A stretch of DNA of 64,000 nucleotides from Panicum virgatum (lineage: Eukaryota; Streptophyta; Magnoliopsida; Poales; Poaceae), in contig NC_053146.1 of the NCBI RefSeq assembly GCF_016808335.1, positions 8,935,015 through 8,999,014 of the forward strand, given 5' to 3'. Under the pieces are notes generated by a model. It was not told the DNA's origin. It ran no database searches and worked only from the letters and a program-made list of their open reading frames with translations. Both the position numbers and the translations under genes were made by a program. How positions within the stretch are numbered: position 1 is the stretch's first letter; each line of letters begins with the position of its first letter. Of the stretch, positions 43,700 through 55,640 are shown in pieces.

Positions 43700-44514
43700 G
43701 CTCTAAGCAAGCTTCATTTTGCTAATATTACTCGTTTGTTTCTTATATTGAACCCACTAGCATAGAGGAAGCACTTGAGGACTCGGATTGGGTGATGGCC
43801 ATGCAAGAAGAATTGAACAACTTCACCTGCAATGAAGTTTGGGTCCTCGAAGCTCCTCCGAAAGACAAGAACATCATCGGCACTAAATGGGTCTTTCGAA
43901 ACAAGCAAGATGAACATGGGGTGGTGATACGCAACAAAGCAAGACTTGTGGCAAAAGGGTTTTCTCAAGTCGAAGGTTTGGATTTTGGTGAAACTTTTGC
44001 TCCGGTCGCAAGACTTGAAGCTATCCGCATCCTTCTTGCTTACTCTTCACATCATAATATCAAGTTATATCAAATGGATGTGAAAAGTGCATTCTTAAAT
44101 GACGTTATTAACGCACTTGTTTATGTTGAGCAACCTCCCGGGTTTGAAGATCCGAGGAATCCTAACCATGTTTATAGGTTGCACAAGGCACTCTATGGGC
44201 TCAAACAAGCTCCAAGGGTTTGGTATGAGAGGCTTCGTGACTTCCTAATCATGCAAGGCTTCAAGATCGGGAGGGTGGACACCACTTTGTTCACAAAAGA
44301 CGTCAACGGGGATCTTTTCATTTGTCAAATTTATGTTGACGATATTATCTTTGGCTCAACTAATGATTCACTAAGCCATGAGTTTGCTACCATAATGTCT
44401 AGGGAATTCAAGATGTCCATGATTGGCGAACTGACCTTCTTCCTTGGTTTTCAAGTCAAACAATTGAAGGAAGGGACATTCATCCATCAAGAAAATATAC
44501 TAAAGATATCTTGA
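43700..44514 (+). pseudogene. Copia reverse transcriptase
   Basis: RT core with TKWVFRNKQDEHG, RNKARLVAKGFSQ, MDVKSAFLN and the catalytic YVDDIIFGSTN. A TGA at 44512-44514 interrupts it before the RT connection domain, which continues from 44511 in another frame. Confidence 0.85.
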
Positions 44515-45283
44515 AGAAGTTCAAGATGGATGAGTGCAAGCCAATCAAGACACCCATGGCAACCAATGGGCATCTCGACTTGGATGTGGACGGTAAACTG
44601 GTTGATCAATCCCTCTATCGTTCTATGATAGGGTCTTTGCTTTACCTTACCACATCTAGGCCCGATATAATGTTTAGTGTGTGCTTGTGTGCCCGCTTTC
44701 AAGCAAACCCAAAGGAATCACACCTCTCGGCTGTGAATAGGATCCTTCAGTATCTCAAGCACACCCCAAGCATAGGCTGGTGGTACCCCAAAGGCGCTAG
44801 CTTAGATCTCTTGGGATACTCGAATTCGGATTTTGCCGGAAGCCGTGTGGATCGCAAGAGTACCTCTGGGGGTTGCCACTTGCTTGGGCGTTCTCTAGTT
44901 CCTTGGTCGAGTAAGAAGCAAAATTCCGTGGCTTTGTCCACGCGAAAGCGGAATATATAGCGGCCGGTGCATGTTGTGCCCAAATCCTATATATGAAGCA
45001 AACCCTTTTGGACTTTGGTGTGAAACTAGATAGGATCCCACTCCTTTGTGACAATGAAAGTGCCGTAAAAATTGCCAAAAATCTAATTCAACACTCTCGC
45101 ACAAAGCACATTGATATTCGGCATCACTTCTTGCGTGATCACGAAGCTAAAGGAGACATATCTCTTCAAAGTGTGAGATCCGAGGAGCAATTGGCGGATA
45201 TCTTCACAAAACCATTAGACGAGAGTACTTTTGTTAGGCTAAGGAATGAGCTTAATGTATTAGATGCGGCAAACGTCATGTAA
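44511..45283 (+). pseudogene. Copia RNase H
   Basis: RT thumb and RNase H region: DECKPIKTPM, SLLYLTTSRPDI, SDFAGSRVDRKSTSG. A one-base shift near 44945 destroys the usual AEAEYIA segment. The C-terminus (CDNESAVKIAKN, HIDIRHHFLRDH, EQLADIFTKPL) ends near 45283. Confidence 0.85.
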
Positions 45284-46664
45284 GTTGCCATGTCATATAG
45301 AAAAATGCATACATATAGGACACTTGTCTAACCATGGTAAGATAGTGATGAGCAAGAGTTTAGCTAGAGGTGGTGGTCCACTTGTTTTCCTCTAGGCTTG
45401 TAGAAAGGCTCATCATGAAGAAGCTTCCCGTGGGTTCAAACTTGACAAGTAGATCTTAAATTCTTGTTATGCATTCCTTGTCATATAGATGTGCACTTCA
45501 TGTTTACTCTTCTTGTGCATGTGGTTGTAGTTTGCATTATCATTGCATGCGTAAGGGTCACAAAGGAGATCACTTGATGAAAATGAGACTTGTTTCATAT
45601 ACAAGATCTTAATTCATGAAAAGTGAAAAGAGCAAAGTGTTAGGTGCATTATTGCCTAGTGAGTCATGTCATGATGAGTTTGAAGCTTTCTATCTTCAAT
45701 ATTCTTATGACAAGGCTCATACATTTTATTTGGCGCTTTGTCTCGCTTTGCGGCTTTTCCTTATTTTCGAAAAGAAAAATTATTAAGCTAGTATGCTATC
45801 CTAAATATTTTGAGGGGTAAAGTCGCCTATGCAAGTCCATTAACTTGTGTTTAGTTGAATTTTATAAGTTTATTGGACTTAGCATAGAAGAGTGAGCTGA
45901 GTGAGGGGTTTTTGGGTTCATCGGTTAAACCGACGTCTAATGGATCTACACCCTTCGGTTTAACCAGCGTTACTAAGTTTCTGTCTCAGCTCAGACAAAA
46001 CAGTAGTTCAACCGGCGTATACAAAAGTCACAGCATCGGATCAACTGGTGAACGTAACTCAGATCTGACCCAGCAATCAACCAGTGTTAGCAGCGTTCAA
46101 CCGGTGAGTTCAAATTGCAAATCATCGGATCAACCGGCGTTCAGATGATTTTCTGCAGGAGTCTCGGGTGAACTGCACCGATGCAATCAACCGGCGCTCA
46201 AGACCTAGGCATCGGTTTAACCGGCGTTAAGGAAAAACACAGGGCCCACCTGTCATATATGAGTCTTGCCCTCGGACGCCAGCCTCACTTCCTCTGTTTT
46301 CTCCCGACTCCGCGCCGCCGCCGCTCGTTCCGCCTCCCCAGCGCCGCCGCCACTGCTCGCCGCCGCCTGTACCAGCACGCGCTAACTCCAGCCGCCGCCG
46401 TGCGCCCACGCAGCCGCCGCCGCCGTTCCACGCCGTCTGCCTGCACTCCGCCGAGCCGAATCGCCGCCCACGCCGCCGCTCGCGCTCTGCCCACGCGCTC
46501 CCGTGCCGCCCGTGCACCACCGCCGCCTACGCCGCCCGCACGCAGCCGCGCCTCCACGCTTTGAACGCCGACGCCCACGCAGCCGCGCCTCCATGCCACA
46601 CGCCGCAGCCGCAGCACACCCTCACCCAGTGCTCGCAGGGTGTTCGAGATATTGCCTGACCGAG
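45284..46664 (+). other. Copia spacer between pol and ORF2
   Basis: Non-coding sequence after RNase H. It includes a diverged array of ATCGGTTTAACCGGCG-type motifs (45915-46230) related to the LTR array. Then comes a GC-rich Arg/Pro/Ala-coding-like stretch (46270-46640), probably leader DNA for the next ORF. An acceptor-like CTCGCAG|GG precedes the likely ORF2 start. Confidence 0.6.
45915..46230. repeat. CCGGTTAAACCG-type motif array, internal copy
   Basis: About ten diverged copies of ATCGGTTTAACCGGCG, with ATCGGATCAACCGGCG as a frequent variant, between pol and ORF2. Confidence 0.7.
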
Positions 46665-49161
46665 ATGGGTCGCGAGAAGAGGAAGGGGAAGGAGGTAGTT
46701 GTGGAGAAGCCCGTCCGCAAGCGGACTCGCATAGAGAGAGAGGACGAGAGGGCCGAGATGGTAGCCAAGGCCGCCGAGGAGCAGGCGTCAGGCCGTGCTC
46801 GCCCGTTCGCGATCAGAGAGCAGCCAGCCAGGGGTAGGGGCAGAGGCCGAGGTATGGGCAGGGTCAGAGGTGCCAGGGCCACCAGGGCCACTACACAGCA
46901 GACCGAGGGTGATTCGTCTGAGGGGGAGCCGACAACTGCAGAGTCAGATCACTCAGTTTCAGATTCAGATGCAGCGCAGTCAGAGCAGACTCAGGGGCAG
47001 AGCACACAGGGGTCACCGACTCTACGACATTCTGGCCGCACTCGGCAGACGTCCCCAGCAGGAGAGTCTTCACCAGCGACCGAGCGTCGCACTGGACCGA
47101 GGACGCGAGGAGGTCACCAGCCACAGGAGCCTCGCAGGTCCGTAGCAGCAGCAGCAGCAGCAGTAGCCCGTAGAGCCGAGGCCCTAGAGGCCGAGCGCGC
47201 AGTGTTCCGTATGGACACTGTTGTGCGTTTGGAGCCAAGTGTGCTGCTCCAGAACTTCATCAAGGCCAATGCGGCGAAGGTCAAGAGGCTCAGGTGGAGT
47301 GTTGGAGAGGAGGACTGGTTCCCCATGACCCGTGACAGCAGGGTCGACCGTAGATTCTGGACACTTCTTCAGGCCAGCTTCTACGAGACCTACCAGAGGC
47401 GAGGCCACAGGATCTTCTCGCACAGAGTGCTAGACTGGGTCTCTCTGAGGACAGCAGCAAGGGGAGCAGATGTCAGAGAGCATTTTGCTCACTTCAGAGG
47501 TCTGCCCAGGCTACTTCAAATGGAGCAGAATAGGTACATAGAGGACTGGGTTAGAGTATTCTATGCCACAGCCTGGATCGCTCCCGAGCACAGAGCCGTA
47601 CACTTCATGTTTGGAGGTCAGGTCTTTGGTCTGTCCAGGGCGACGATAGCAGGGATACTTGGAGTTGATTTGGTTGATGTCTCCCTGCATGAGATGGTAT
47701 ATGGAGACGCAGATCCACCGCGCAGAGCTATGATTGGCGGGATTGCACCTTCTCACGAGGTGATCTCTCAGTGCTTCCGCTAGCTGTTTCCAGCGTCGTA
47801 TGCCAGAGTCCCTAGCCTGCTGACCCCAGAGGCGTACGCTGTTCACATGGCACTCCGGAGGACTCTGTTACCTAGGAGTGGCTACCCAGAGGGGTTCACT
47901 GGCTTGCAGCAGCTGCTACTACTTCACATCCTCACTCACGAGCCGTTTGATATAGTTGACTTTATCTTAGCTGAGATCGAGGATGTGATCACTGATGGGA
48001 TGGGGGTTGTGAGGCAGTTCCCTTACGCACACTGGATCAGCTATATATGTTCTATGATTGTACCAGCAGAGTCGCCTGTCAGCAGTGTGTACCGTCAGGA
48101 TGAGGCTCCCCAGTTCCCAGTTTATCGTCCGACAGCACCACAGGACCGGAGGAGGGGTAGACAGGCAGAGAGAGCTGCTATTGCACAGTTGTCACCTGAG
48201 GCACAGGCCCGAGTGGCACAGGAGGATGAGGCACTGCTAGCTGCCGATGCACAGCTTCCCGGAGGAGATGATGAGATACACTGGTCTGAGCTTGAGTCAG
48301 ACTCCTCCGAGGATGCCGAGTACTTTCCAGCAGCACCCGCCAGTCACGACCACGAGGCAGGAGGGTCCCGAGAGCCAGCTCCAGAGTCACCAGCAGCTGC
48401 CACAGTCACAGAGTCCCAGATGACTCAGCCGTCCGAGCTCACCTCTCTTCTTCAGCAGCTTGTTACTCAGCAGCGAGAGGATCGGATAGCACAGGAGGAG
48501 GCCAGGAGAGCCCATGAGGCTCAGCTAGCAGCCATTCAGAGAGAGGCTGCCCGAGAGCGTGCTGCAGCAGAGGAGCATTTTGTCGGGCTCATTGATCGAG
48601 TATCACAGAGGACAGACACTCAGTTCCAGCAGATGCAGCAGGGCATGATGGCGATGTTCGGGATGATTACACAGCTTTACACTCACACCGGACTAGCCCC
48701 GCAGCAGCCAGGACAGCCAGGCCTTCAGGGTGTTGGAGCACCTCAGCTTGCAGTCACTCTAGCTCCAGCCCCTACTGCAGCTCCAGCTACTACAGCGACA
48801 CCGGAGACCACGTTCTCAATGTCCGCACTCCTTGGGTCTGCCGGTCGTCCGCTCTTCTCACCACTGCCAGCGACTACACTCTTCCAGGACTCACCGTCGG
48901 CAGTGCAGTTAGTCGCCCTCCCCGTCGTACCACAGACACTACCTTCAGGGGGAGGAGGAGAGGAGTCTATAGTTCCGCAGTCGACACAGCCGGCAGCTTC
49001 AGCACTTACTACTTCAGATGTTGACACATCTTCTGCTGAGCCGGCTACCACTTCTACGGACCCTCTTCCAGGCAGTGCCAGCACGAGAGCCTCCACGACA
49101 GCTACACCTCCAGTTAGCTCAGACCCTCAGCTCCCGTCCATCACCGAGGGTTCTCCATCCG
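46665..49161 (+). pseudogene. Copia second ORF (plant transposon-protein domain), stop-interrupted, 3' fused
   Basis: A single frame from ATG 46665 (or 46503), with one in-frame TAG at 47781-47783. The N-terminus is basic and NLS-like (KRKGKEVVVEKPVRKRTR), followed by an Arg/Gly run and a Ser/Thr-rich linker. The central domain (about 47200-48060: RVDRRFWTLLQASFYETYQR, WVRVFYATAWIAPEHRAVHF, FGLSRATIAGILGV) matches proteins annotated as putative plant transposon protein in grasses. A coiled coil (about 48440-48660) and a Pro/Ala/Thr-rich tail follow. SIRE-type elements often carry an extra ORF after pol, so this probably belongs to the Copia element. The natural end is lost: at 49161/49162 the sequence switches to G1 DNA. 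Confidence 0.65.
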
Positions 49162-49944
49162 ACGAACGTCCACTTGAACCACCTGCTAACAGCTCGCCGA
49201 GGCAACCATGGCTCGCGGCCCGGGCATGGGTAGCATGGCACGCCTCACCCCTCATCCCTGCGGAAGGGTGACGAGGGTCATAACGAAAGGTCGAGGGTCC
49301 CCTGAATGCCTTCACGCAGGCCAGGGCTCGGGGGCTCCTCGCACACCACGGCCTAGGCCGCACCCTCGAATAAATCGGCTACCATTGATTGAAAAATCCC
49401 ATGTGTCGAACAAACCTCCCACACTACACATGTCTGCCGGATTGATCAACAGAGTTGCGGGCCACTGTACCAGCACAAGAAATGCCGAGGTTGGCTGAAA
49501 AGAATGTCAGGGCCAGCTGAAAAGGAAGCTGGGCAATTGCCGCACCTGATCGACCATGCAGAGCGACGCTTATAGCCCTTGGAAGAGAGCAAGCACTCCT
49601 CCAAGGCCTCGGGGGCTACACCTGCGGGTGCACTGATGCGCCCCCATGGAGAAAACTTCACACATTCGAGGATCAAAACCCCCACAGTTAGCACCCGAAT
49701 CACGCCCTCGAGGGATCAAGCCTCTGCAGGGCTGATGCTCATCCCAACAAAGGCTCGGGGGCTACTGTCGGGTACCATGATTAGGGGCACCCTAATCAGG
49801 GGACTAAATTACCCTCAAAACACAAACACGTGTTAAGCAATCGGGCCCATGAAGGCCTGCAGTCTACTTCCAATCCAAAGGAAAGGAAAGGACTCAAAGA
49901 GGCCCAATTCGCGCTCGGCTCGCGGCCTGGCTCTACAGTGCAGC
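49162..49944. repeat. 783-bp duplicated G1 block, right copy
   Basis: Second copy of 15603-16385. The first bases (ACGAACGTCC) are shared at both junctions. It includes G1's polypurine tract (49749-49765) and the first 179 bp of a G1 LTR (from TGTCGGG at 49766), ending with GCAGC before the Copia LTR. Confidence 0.85.
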
Positions 49945-51629
49945 TGTAAGCATCTAGGCCCTCTAGGTATGTTTCGGTGATTAATGACAACCATTATTGT
50001 GACTAATGAGTTTGTGCAGCTTAATTAATCATTACCGCTCATTTGGTCATATGTCAAAAGAGGCCCCTCAATTTCGTTATTCAAAAAGGCGATCTCGGTA
50101 TTCAACTCAAATATATAACAAGACTAAGGATCTTTCTAGTCCTAAGTGTCGTAAGGTTGAGAAGGACACTTAGGTTAGTATAGGTTTTATAGTTTTGTAG
50201 TGATCGCACTATTAAGAGGGGTTAAGGTCAAGTAACTTGAGCATGGACATGGTCATTTGAAAATGGATGCACACTATGGTCACTCAGGTTTCTAGAAGTT
50301 CAAATAAGTGGTTTTCAACTTATATCTCAATAATATTTGGATTTCACTCAAGACTCAAATCAGAAAAGGCAAAATCAGAAAAAGTCTATACACCGGTTTA
50401 ACCGACGCTTCCATTTTTCTATACGTCGGTTAAACGCAGTCAGCAGAGTCTGGACAGGTTCTATACACCGGTTAAACCGATGTTGTTTGAATTAACGTTG
50501 GTGCATTAGTCCAGAGTTGGTTTTTCCAGGGTATTCCAAGTTCTATACACCGGTTAAACCGATGCTATTTGTAATGAGACGTCGGTGCAATTGACCAGTG
50601 AGATGGTTTTTCCAGGGATTTCAGAAGTTGTACTCACCGGTTAAACCGACGATGGATTTGAGTAAACATCGGTGCAGTTGTCCAGAGACTTGGTTTTTCA
50701 GTTGATCAGTGGACAACTACACTCACCGGTTAAACCGATGATACGTCGGTTAATCTGCCCAAGTTGTAACGGCTAGTTTCCAAAAAAGGGCAGTTTACTT
50801 TCATCAGTTAAACCGACACTGGCTATTGGGGGATTGTCGGATTAACCGGCGCTACGCAGTTTTCTGGCAGCTTTTCTCCAACGGCTCTATTCATGTGAGC
50901 TGCCTATATATACCCCTCCAATGGGTCATTTTGTACACTCTTGACACCAGGCAACATTCATACACTCATATATTGTTGAGAGCCACCTTGAGCTTCATCT
51001 TCCACACATTTGTTCATTCAATCATTCAAGAAGCAAGACTAAGGACTTGAGTAGAGAGAAGCTTGTGTGCATCCGTTCTTGGTGATCGGTTCTTGCTCAA
51101 GTGAAGACCCTAGCTTGTTACTCTTGGTGATTGGTAGCACCTAGGCGATCTTAGTGATTGAAGGTGTTTCTTCCGGAGCTTGCCAACGATTGTGGGAGCC
51201 CGAAGAAGTTTGTACGTGGCTTGAGCTCCACCACGCCGGGATGGTGAACGGAGACTCTTAGTGAGCGCCCTCATCTCGGTGACTTGGGAGGTGACAAGAC
51301 TCTTTGTGAGTGTCACAACGTGGATTAGGGGTGTGTGCCAACACATCGACACCACGGGAAAAAATCCGGTTGTCTCTTGCCCACTCTTTACTTTCAAGCA
51401 CTTACTTTCATGCAATTATTCATGTGCTTGACCTTAGAGATCATAGCTTAGCTCTACCTTGCTTAGTTTCATATCTAGTTGTATCTTCATAAGCTTGTGT
51501 AGTTTGCTTCGCTAGCCGGTTGGTGAATTGAGCCTTACTAGTATTGCATAGGTTAAGGTTGCTTTACTTTGTTTTAGAAATTTGAAAATGGCCCAATTCA
51601 CCCCCCCTCTTGGTCCATCGATCCTTACA
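49945..51629 (+). repeat. Copia LTR in solo-LTR context
   Basis: 1685 bp, TGTAAGCATC to ATCCTTACA, flanked on both sides by GCAGC (49940-49944 and 51630-51634) and by contiguous G1 LTR sequence. There is no Copia polypurine tract to its left. Locally it therefore looks like a solo LTR rather than the 3' end of the element at 39833-49161. It provides the empty-site versions of the LARD and Tekay insertions (about 50250 and 51193). The TATA box is near 50904. Confidence 0.9.
50393..50850. repeat. CCGGTTAAACCG motif array in the right Copia LTR
   Basis: Counterpart of 26704-27180; several copies here are closer to CACCGGTTAAACCGACG than their partners in the left LTR. It lies upstream of the TATA box. 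Confidence 0.8.
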
Positions 51630-52767
51630 GCAGCCCATTCGAACCCCCCTCGAACCCGCGGAGCAATCTCCGCTTCGCTCGAGGCTCCCCCACCGGAACC
51701 CTCGATAGCGCACCGCGCCTCCGCCTCGCTAGAGGGTAGCGGACCTACCCTCGGGGGAGCGGATCAACTTCGTCTCGCTCGAGGCCACCCCTCGGCAGAA
51801 GGGACTAGTGACCCATCCGCACACCCGCCCACCGTACGGAGGCATTAAATGCCAACAACTCCACCGCAACACTCGGGTCAGACGGCGTCAGGCCACCACT
51901 CCGCACAGCGGTTGTGACCGGAATTCCATCTGCCAACTCTGGTCACTGTTCAACCATCCCCGGCATTGTGGCGCCACTGTAGGAACCTACGGCGCCCTGT
52001 ACAAGACATGCTCGGCGCTTTTTCCCCCACTGTGCTGCCAACTCCGTGTACCTTCTCCACTGCAGGACCCTCGATTGGCATGGGAGCGACCCTTGAACGC
52101 GGCCCAGACCTTGACCGGAGCGGGACTCCCACCTGCAGGACCCTCGAGACGCCGCCACATCAAACATGGAGGACGGTACCCTCTACAGGAGATGCCACGA
52201 CGCCGTTGGAGCCGTAGGGGCGTCGGCGCGATCTCCATAAGGCCAGGACGTCGCCCAGGACAACTGCACTCCCGGCGCCATGATCTCCAGAGCCCCACAG
52301 CGTACTTTCTACAATAGTTGTTCACTGCGCGCCCTCGATTCGGGGAGAAACGGTGACTTCTTCCCCCTCCCGTATATGTACTCCGCCCCTCCTTGTGTCT
52401 ATAAAAGGGGGAGGCGGGCTCTACCTTCTCCATCTTCCTCGCTCGCTCGCTCATCCATGCTCCCTCAACACACACACACACACACACCCGCTCCCCGGAG
52501 CATGATATTGGCACTTGCCTTAATCACCTAGCAGAGACTTGGGAGTTTCCCCCACTCTCTCGCCTCGCTTGTACCCCCTACTAAGGCACCCTCGGTGCGA
52601 GATAGTACAGTGCACTCGCACACCCCATTGCTGGACGTACGTCCCCACGGCCGGAACCAGGATAAATCAGTGTATTCTTGTGTTACCTCTTGCATGAACC
52701 ATCCTGAGTGTGGGATCACGCAGCATCTTTCTAGTTGGTGCCGGACCGCCGGGTCTGGACACCGACA

Positions 52768-53760
52768 TTCTTTAAAGGAACCGCTTCAGTCCACTTAGTA
52801 AAATAATCCATAGCAACCAACACGAAGCGATGTCCCTTTGAAGAAGGGGGGGTTAATCTGACCAATGAAATCCAACCCCCAACCTCTGAACGGCCATGGC
52901 TTGATAATAGGATGTAATAACACAGGATGCACTAACTGAACATTACCAAATCGCTGACACTCTTCACACCCTTTATAATATCTGAAACAATTTGCCATCA
53001 TAGTTGGCCAATAGAAACCGGCTATCCTAAGTAACCACTTCATTTTAGGAGCCGATTGATGCGTACCACAGATGCCCTTATGAACTTCCCCCATAGCAAC
53101 ACGGGCCTGATCAGAATCTAAACACTTGGGAAGTATATCTTCGGCGGTCCGACGATAAAGCTCATCGTCGAACAAAATGTATTTAAATGCCAAACACCGA
53201 ATATTCCTCTCCGCACCATGATCAGGGTCCTTTAAATATGTCACAATAGGCACCCTCCAATCAGCAACCTCGGCCTTCCCTTTGGAATTGGAAGTGGTGG
53301 CCGGCTCGCTGTTTTCAGCAGTCTGACCGGTCAGACTGGTCTGGGCGGTCAGACCGGTCGGAGCGTCCGGTCTGACCGGTTCGTCCAGAACTAGTAACTC
53401 GGCTATTGCTCGCATCGGTTTCCTCATGTTAAAATATTTCTTAGTAATATTGTAGCCAGATGCTTGCTGAGCCAGAGCATTTGCCTTCTGATTACTATCT
53501 CTTGGAATATGTCGGATTACAAATTCATCAAAGCAAGAAATAATATCAAGGCATCTATCAAGATATGCATTTAAAGAACCGTTGTAATATTGGCATACCT
53601 TGGATACTTGCTGCACCACTAGAAGTGAATCACCATAAGCTTCCACATGTTTAACGCCCATTGATTCCAAGAATTCCAAGCCAAATAGAAGTGCTTCATA
53701 CTCGACTTGGTTATTCGTTCGCTCTTCTTCCAATCGATTTGAGAATTCAAAAACAGTATC
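52768..53760 (-). pseudogene. Tat second RNase H (archaeal-type) and integrase N-terminus
   Basis: A minus-strand frame beginning after the stop at 53791. The first part (EEERTNNQVEYEALLFGLEF, VEAYGDSLLVVQQV, HIPRDSNQKANALAQQASG) is the extra RNase H of the archaeal type that marks the Tat lineage. A linker with the TGQT-type repeat follows. Next is the integrase zinc-binding region (GEVHKGICGTHQSAPKM to GCEECQRF), then the start of the core (WPFRGWGLDFIGQINPP). A frameshift near 52840 leads to a stop. Sequence similarity continues to 52768, where G1's LTR begins. Confidence 0.8.
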
Positions 53761-53790
53761 ATTCAGAGAAATTAGAACGGCACCAATCCC

Positions 53791-54609
53791 TTATCCATCA
53801 TCACAAGCCAATCCATCAAAGAACAACTTACATGGTGTGCAAGTAATATTGCCGACTTCCAAGTTATGCTCATCATTAATCCAATGTTCAACAATGAAAT
53901 CCGCAAAAATTTGGCCTTTAATAGCTCTGAAAAACTCATAGGCCAAATCATATTCAACAAGCGCATAAGCCCACTTTCCAATTCCTCCACTCAAAATCGG
54001 CTTTTGTAGCATATGCTTAATGACATCGGCTTGACAAGTAACTATGCAAGTACTTGATAAAAGATAATGCCTTAACTTGGTACAAGCATAATATAATGAT
54101 AAGCACAATTTCTCAATAAATGTATACCTTGTTTCCGCAACAATAAGTCGTTGGCCAACATATGTGATAATATGCTCTTTTCCTTCGGTTTCTTGAGTCA
54201 AAACAGCAACAATAACTTTGTCTTCCGCAGCCACATAAAGCCTAAAAGGAATACCTCTCTTAGGCACCTTGAGAACCGGTGGTGAAGACAAATACTTCTT
54301 GATCTTCTCAAAAGCCTCTTCCTGTTCTGCCCCCCAAGTAAATTCAGCCTCATTCTTCAACCGAAGAATAGGAGTAAAAGCATCTATCTTTCCGGACAAA
54401 TTAGATATAAACCTTCTCAAGTAATTTACTTTGCCCAGAAACTTTTGCAAGTCTTTCTTACAAACAGGAGCCTCTACCTTCTTCATGGCTTCAATTCTCT
54501 TTGGATCAATCTCTATGCCTTTCTCATAAATAATGAAGCCCAAGAACTTCCCAGCCGATACACCAAAAGCACACTTGAGCGGGTTCATCTTCAATCCATA
54601 CTGACGCAT
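53791..54609 (-). pseudogene. Tat reverse transcriptase C-terminus and first RNase H
   Basis: Minus strand. Contains MNPLKCAFGVSAGKFLGFI, KVNYLRRFISNLSGKI, and the Ty3-type RNase H region LYVAAEDKVIVAVLTQE, VGQRLIVAETRYTFIEKL. It ends at a nonsense TAA (53791-53793) inside DDG, just before the continuing aRNH region. A one-base deletion near 54615 separates it from the upstream RT frame. Confidence 0.8.
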
Positions 54610-55640
54610 CCTCTCAAGAGAAGTCTCAAATCAGCCAAATGATGACTCAAGCCGGCCGATTTGATCACAATATCATCAATATAAACTTCCAATATAATGC
54701 CAATTAAATCATGGAAGATCAAATTCATAACCCTTTGAGTAGCACCAGCATTTTTCAAACCAAAAGTCATGCCAACCCACTCAAATAAACCAACGAAACC
54801 GGGACATCTAAATGCCGTTTTAGACGTATCTTCTTCGGCCATGAATATTTGATTATATCCCGCATTATCATCAAGAAAACTGATAACACGATGTCCAGAA
54901 GCCTCATTGATCAACATATCAGCTATAGGCATAGGATATTTATCTTTAGGAGTAGCTTTATTAAAATCTCTAAAATCAATGCAAACTCTAATCTTACCCG
55001 AATCTTTCTTTTCAACGGGCACAATATTAGAGATCCACTCTGCATAACAACAAGACCAAATAAATCCAACATCTAATAAACAATTAATTTCTTCTTTCAT
55101 TCGGTCATAAATAATAGGATTAAAACGCATAGAAGGTTGTTTATAAGGTCTAAAACCGGCCTTGATCAGCAGCCGATGTTTAACCAAATCGCGACTCAAA
55201 TCAGGCATTTTAGAATATTCCCATGCAAAACAATCGACATATTCTTTTAATAACTTTATTAAATCGGCTTTACAATCATCCGATAAGTTTGCATTTATAA
55301 AAGTCGGCTTAGGAATAGAACTATCTCCAATATCTACCTTTTCTAAAGGATCAGCCGACGTAAAACCTTGGCCTAACTTATCTAAGTCGCCCAGGTCCTC
55401 AATAGCCTCGCACATATCGTTCGCCTTGTCCCGATAGTGCTCAATGCGCTGCTGCAGCCACTCTGCGTTGGACCGGTCTGGTGCACCGGTCTGACCGGTC
55501 GGCTTCGGTCGGTCTAACCGGTCAGAGGAAGCGGTCTGACCGGTCGGCTCTGTGTCGTTGCCCTGCTGCATCATAGAAGTAAATGTAGCCGATTCTCCAT
55601 CAGCTTTAGGATTGCAGAGACAAAACCCTCCTTGGTGCAA
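54591..55640 (-). pseudogene. Tat reverse transcriptase
   Basis: Minus strand. The RT core includes WISNIVPVEKKDSGKIRVC, FRDFNKATPKDKYPMPI, FLDDNAGYNQIFM, FGLKNAGATQR and the catalytic VYIDDIVIKS. Upstream is the PR-RT linker with a GACCGGTCA-derived repeat (TGQT/DRSN-type residues) around 55465-55556. Frameshifts at both ends break continuity. Confidence 0.82.

Larger units (their letters stand above)
49766..52767 (+). repeat. G1 3' LTR, interrupted by a Copia LTR
   Basis: Pieces 49766-49944 and 51635-52767 (about 1312 bp without the Copia LTR and one GCAGC). It starts TGTCGGGTACC and ends GGACACCGACA. The TATA box CTATAAAAGG is at about 52399, with an (AC)n run at about 52468-52490. It abuts Tat integrase coding DNA at 52768, so G1 inserted into the Tat element. 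No second complete G1 LTR is present. Confidence 0.8.

Noticed and set aside
46181..46617. Several 100-codon Arg/Ala/Gly-rich frames on both strands before Copia ORF2
   Set aside because: GC-rich leader sequence; repetitive residues and no conservation evidence.
47781..47783. Programmed readthrough of the TAG in Copia ORF2
   Set aside because: The following bases (CTG) do not match the known CAR-YYA readthrough context, and the element is otherwise decayed; more likely a simple nonsense mutation.
49162..49271. C-terminal extension of Copia ORF2 into the G1 block
   Set aside because: The frame stays open by chance for 36 codons past the junction; the sequence is non-coding G1 DNA in its other copy.
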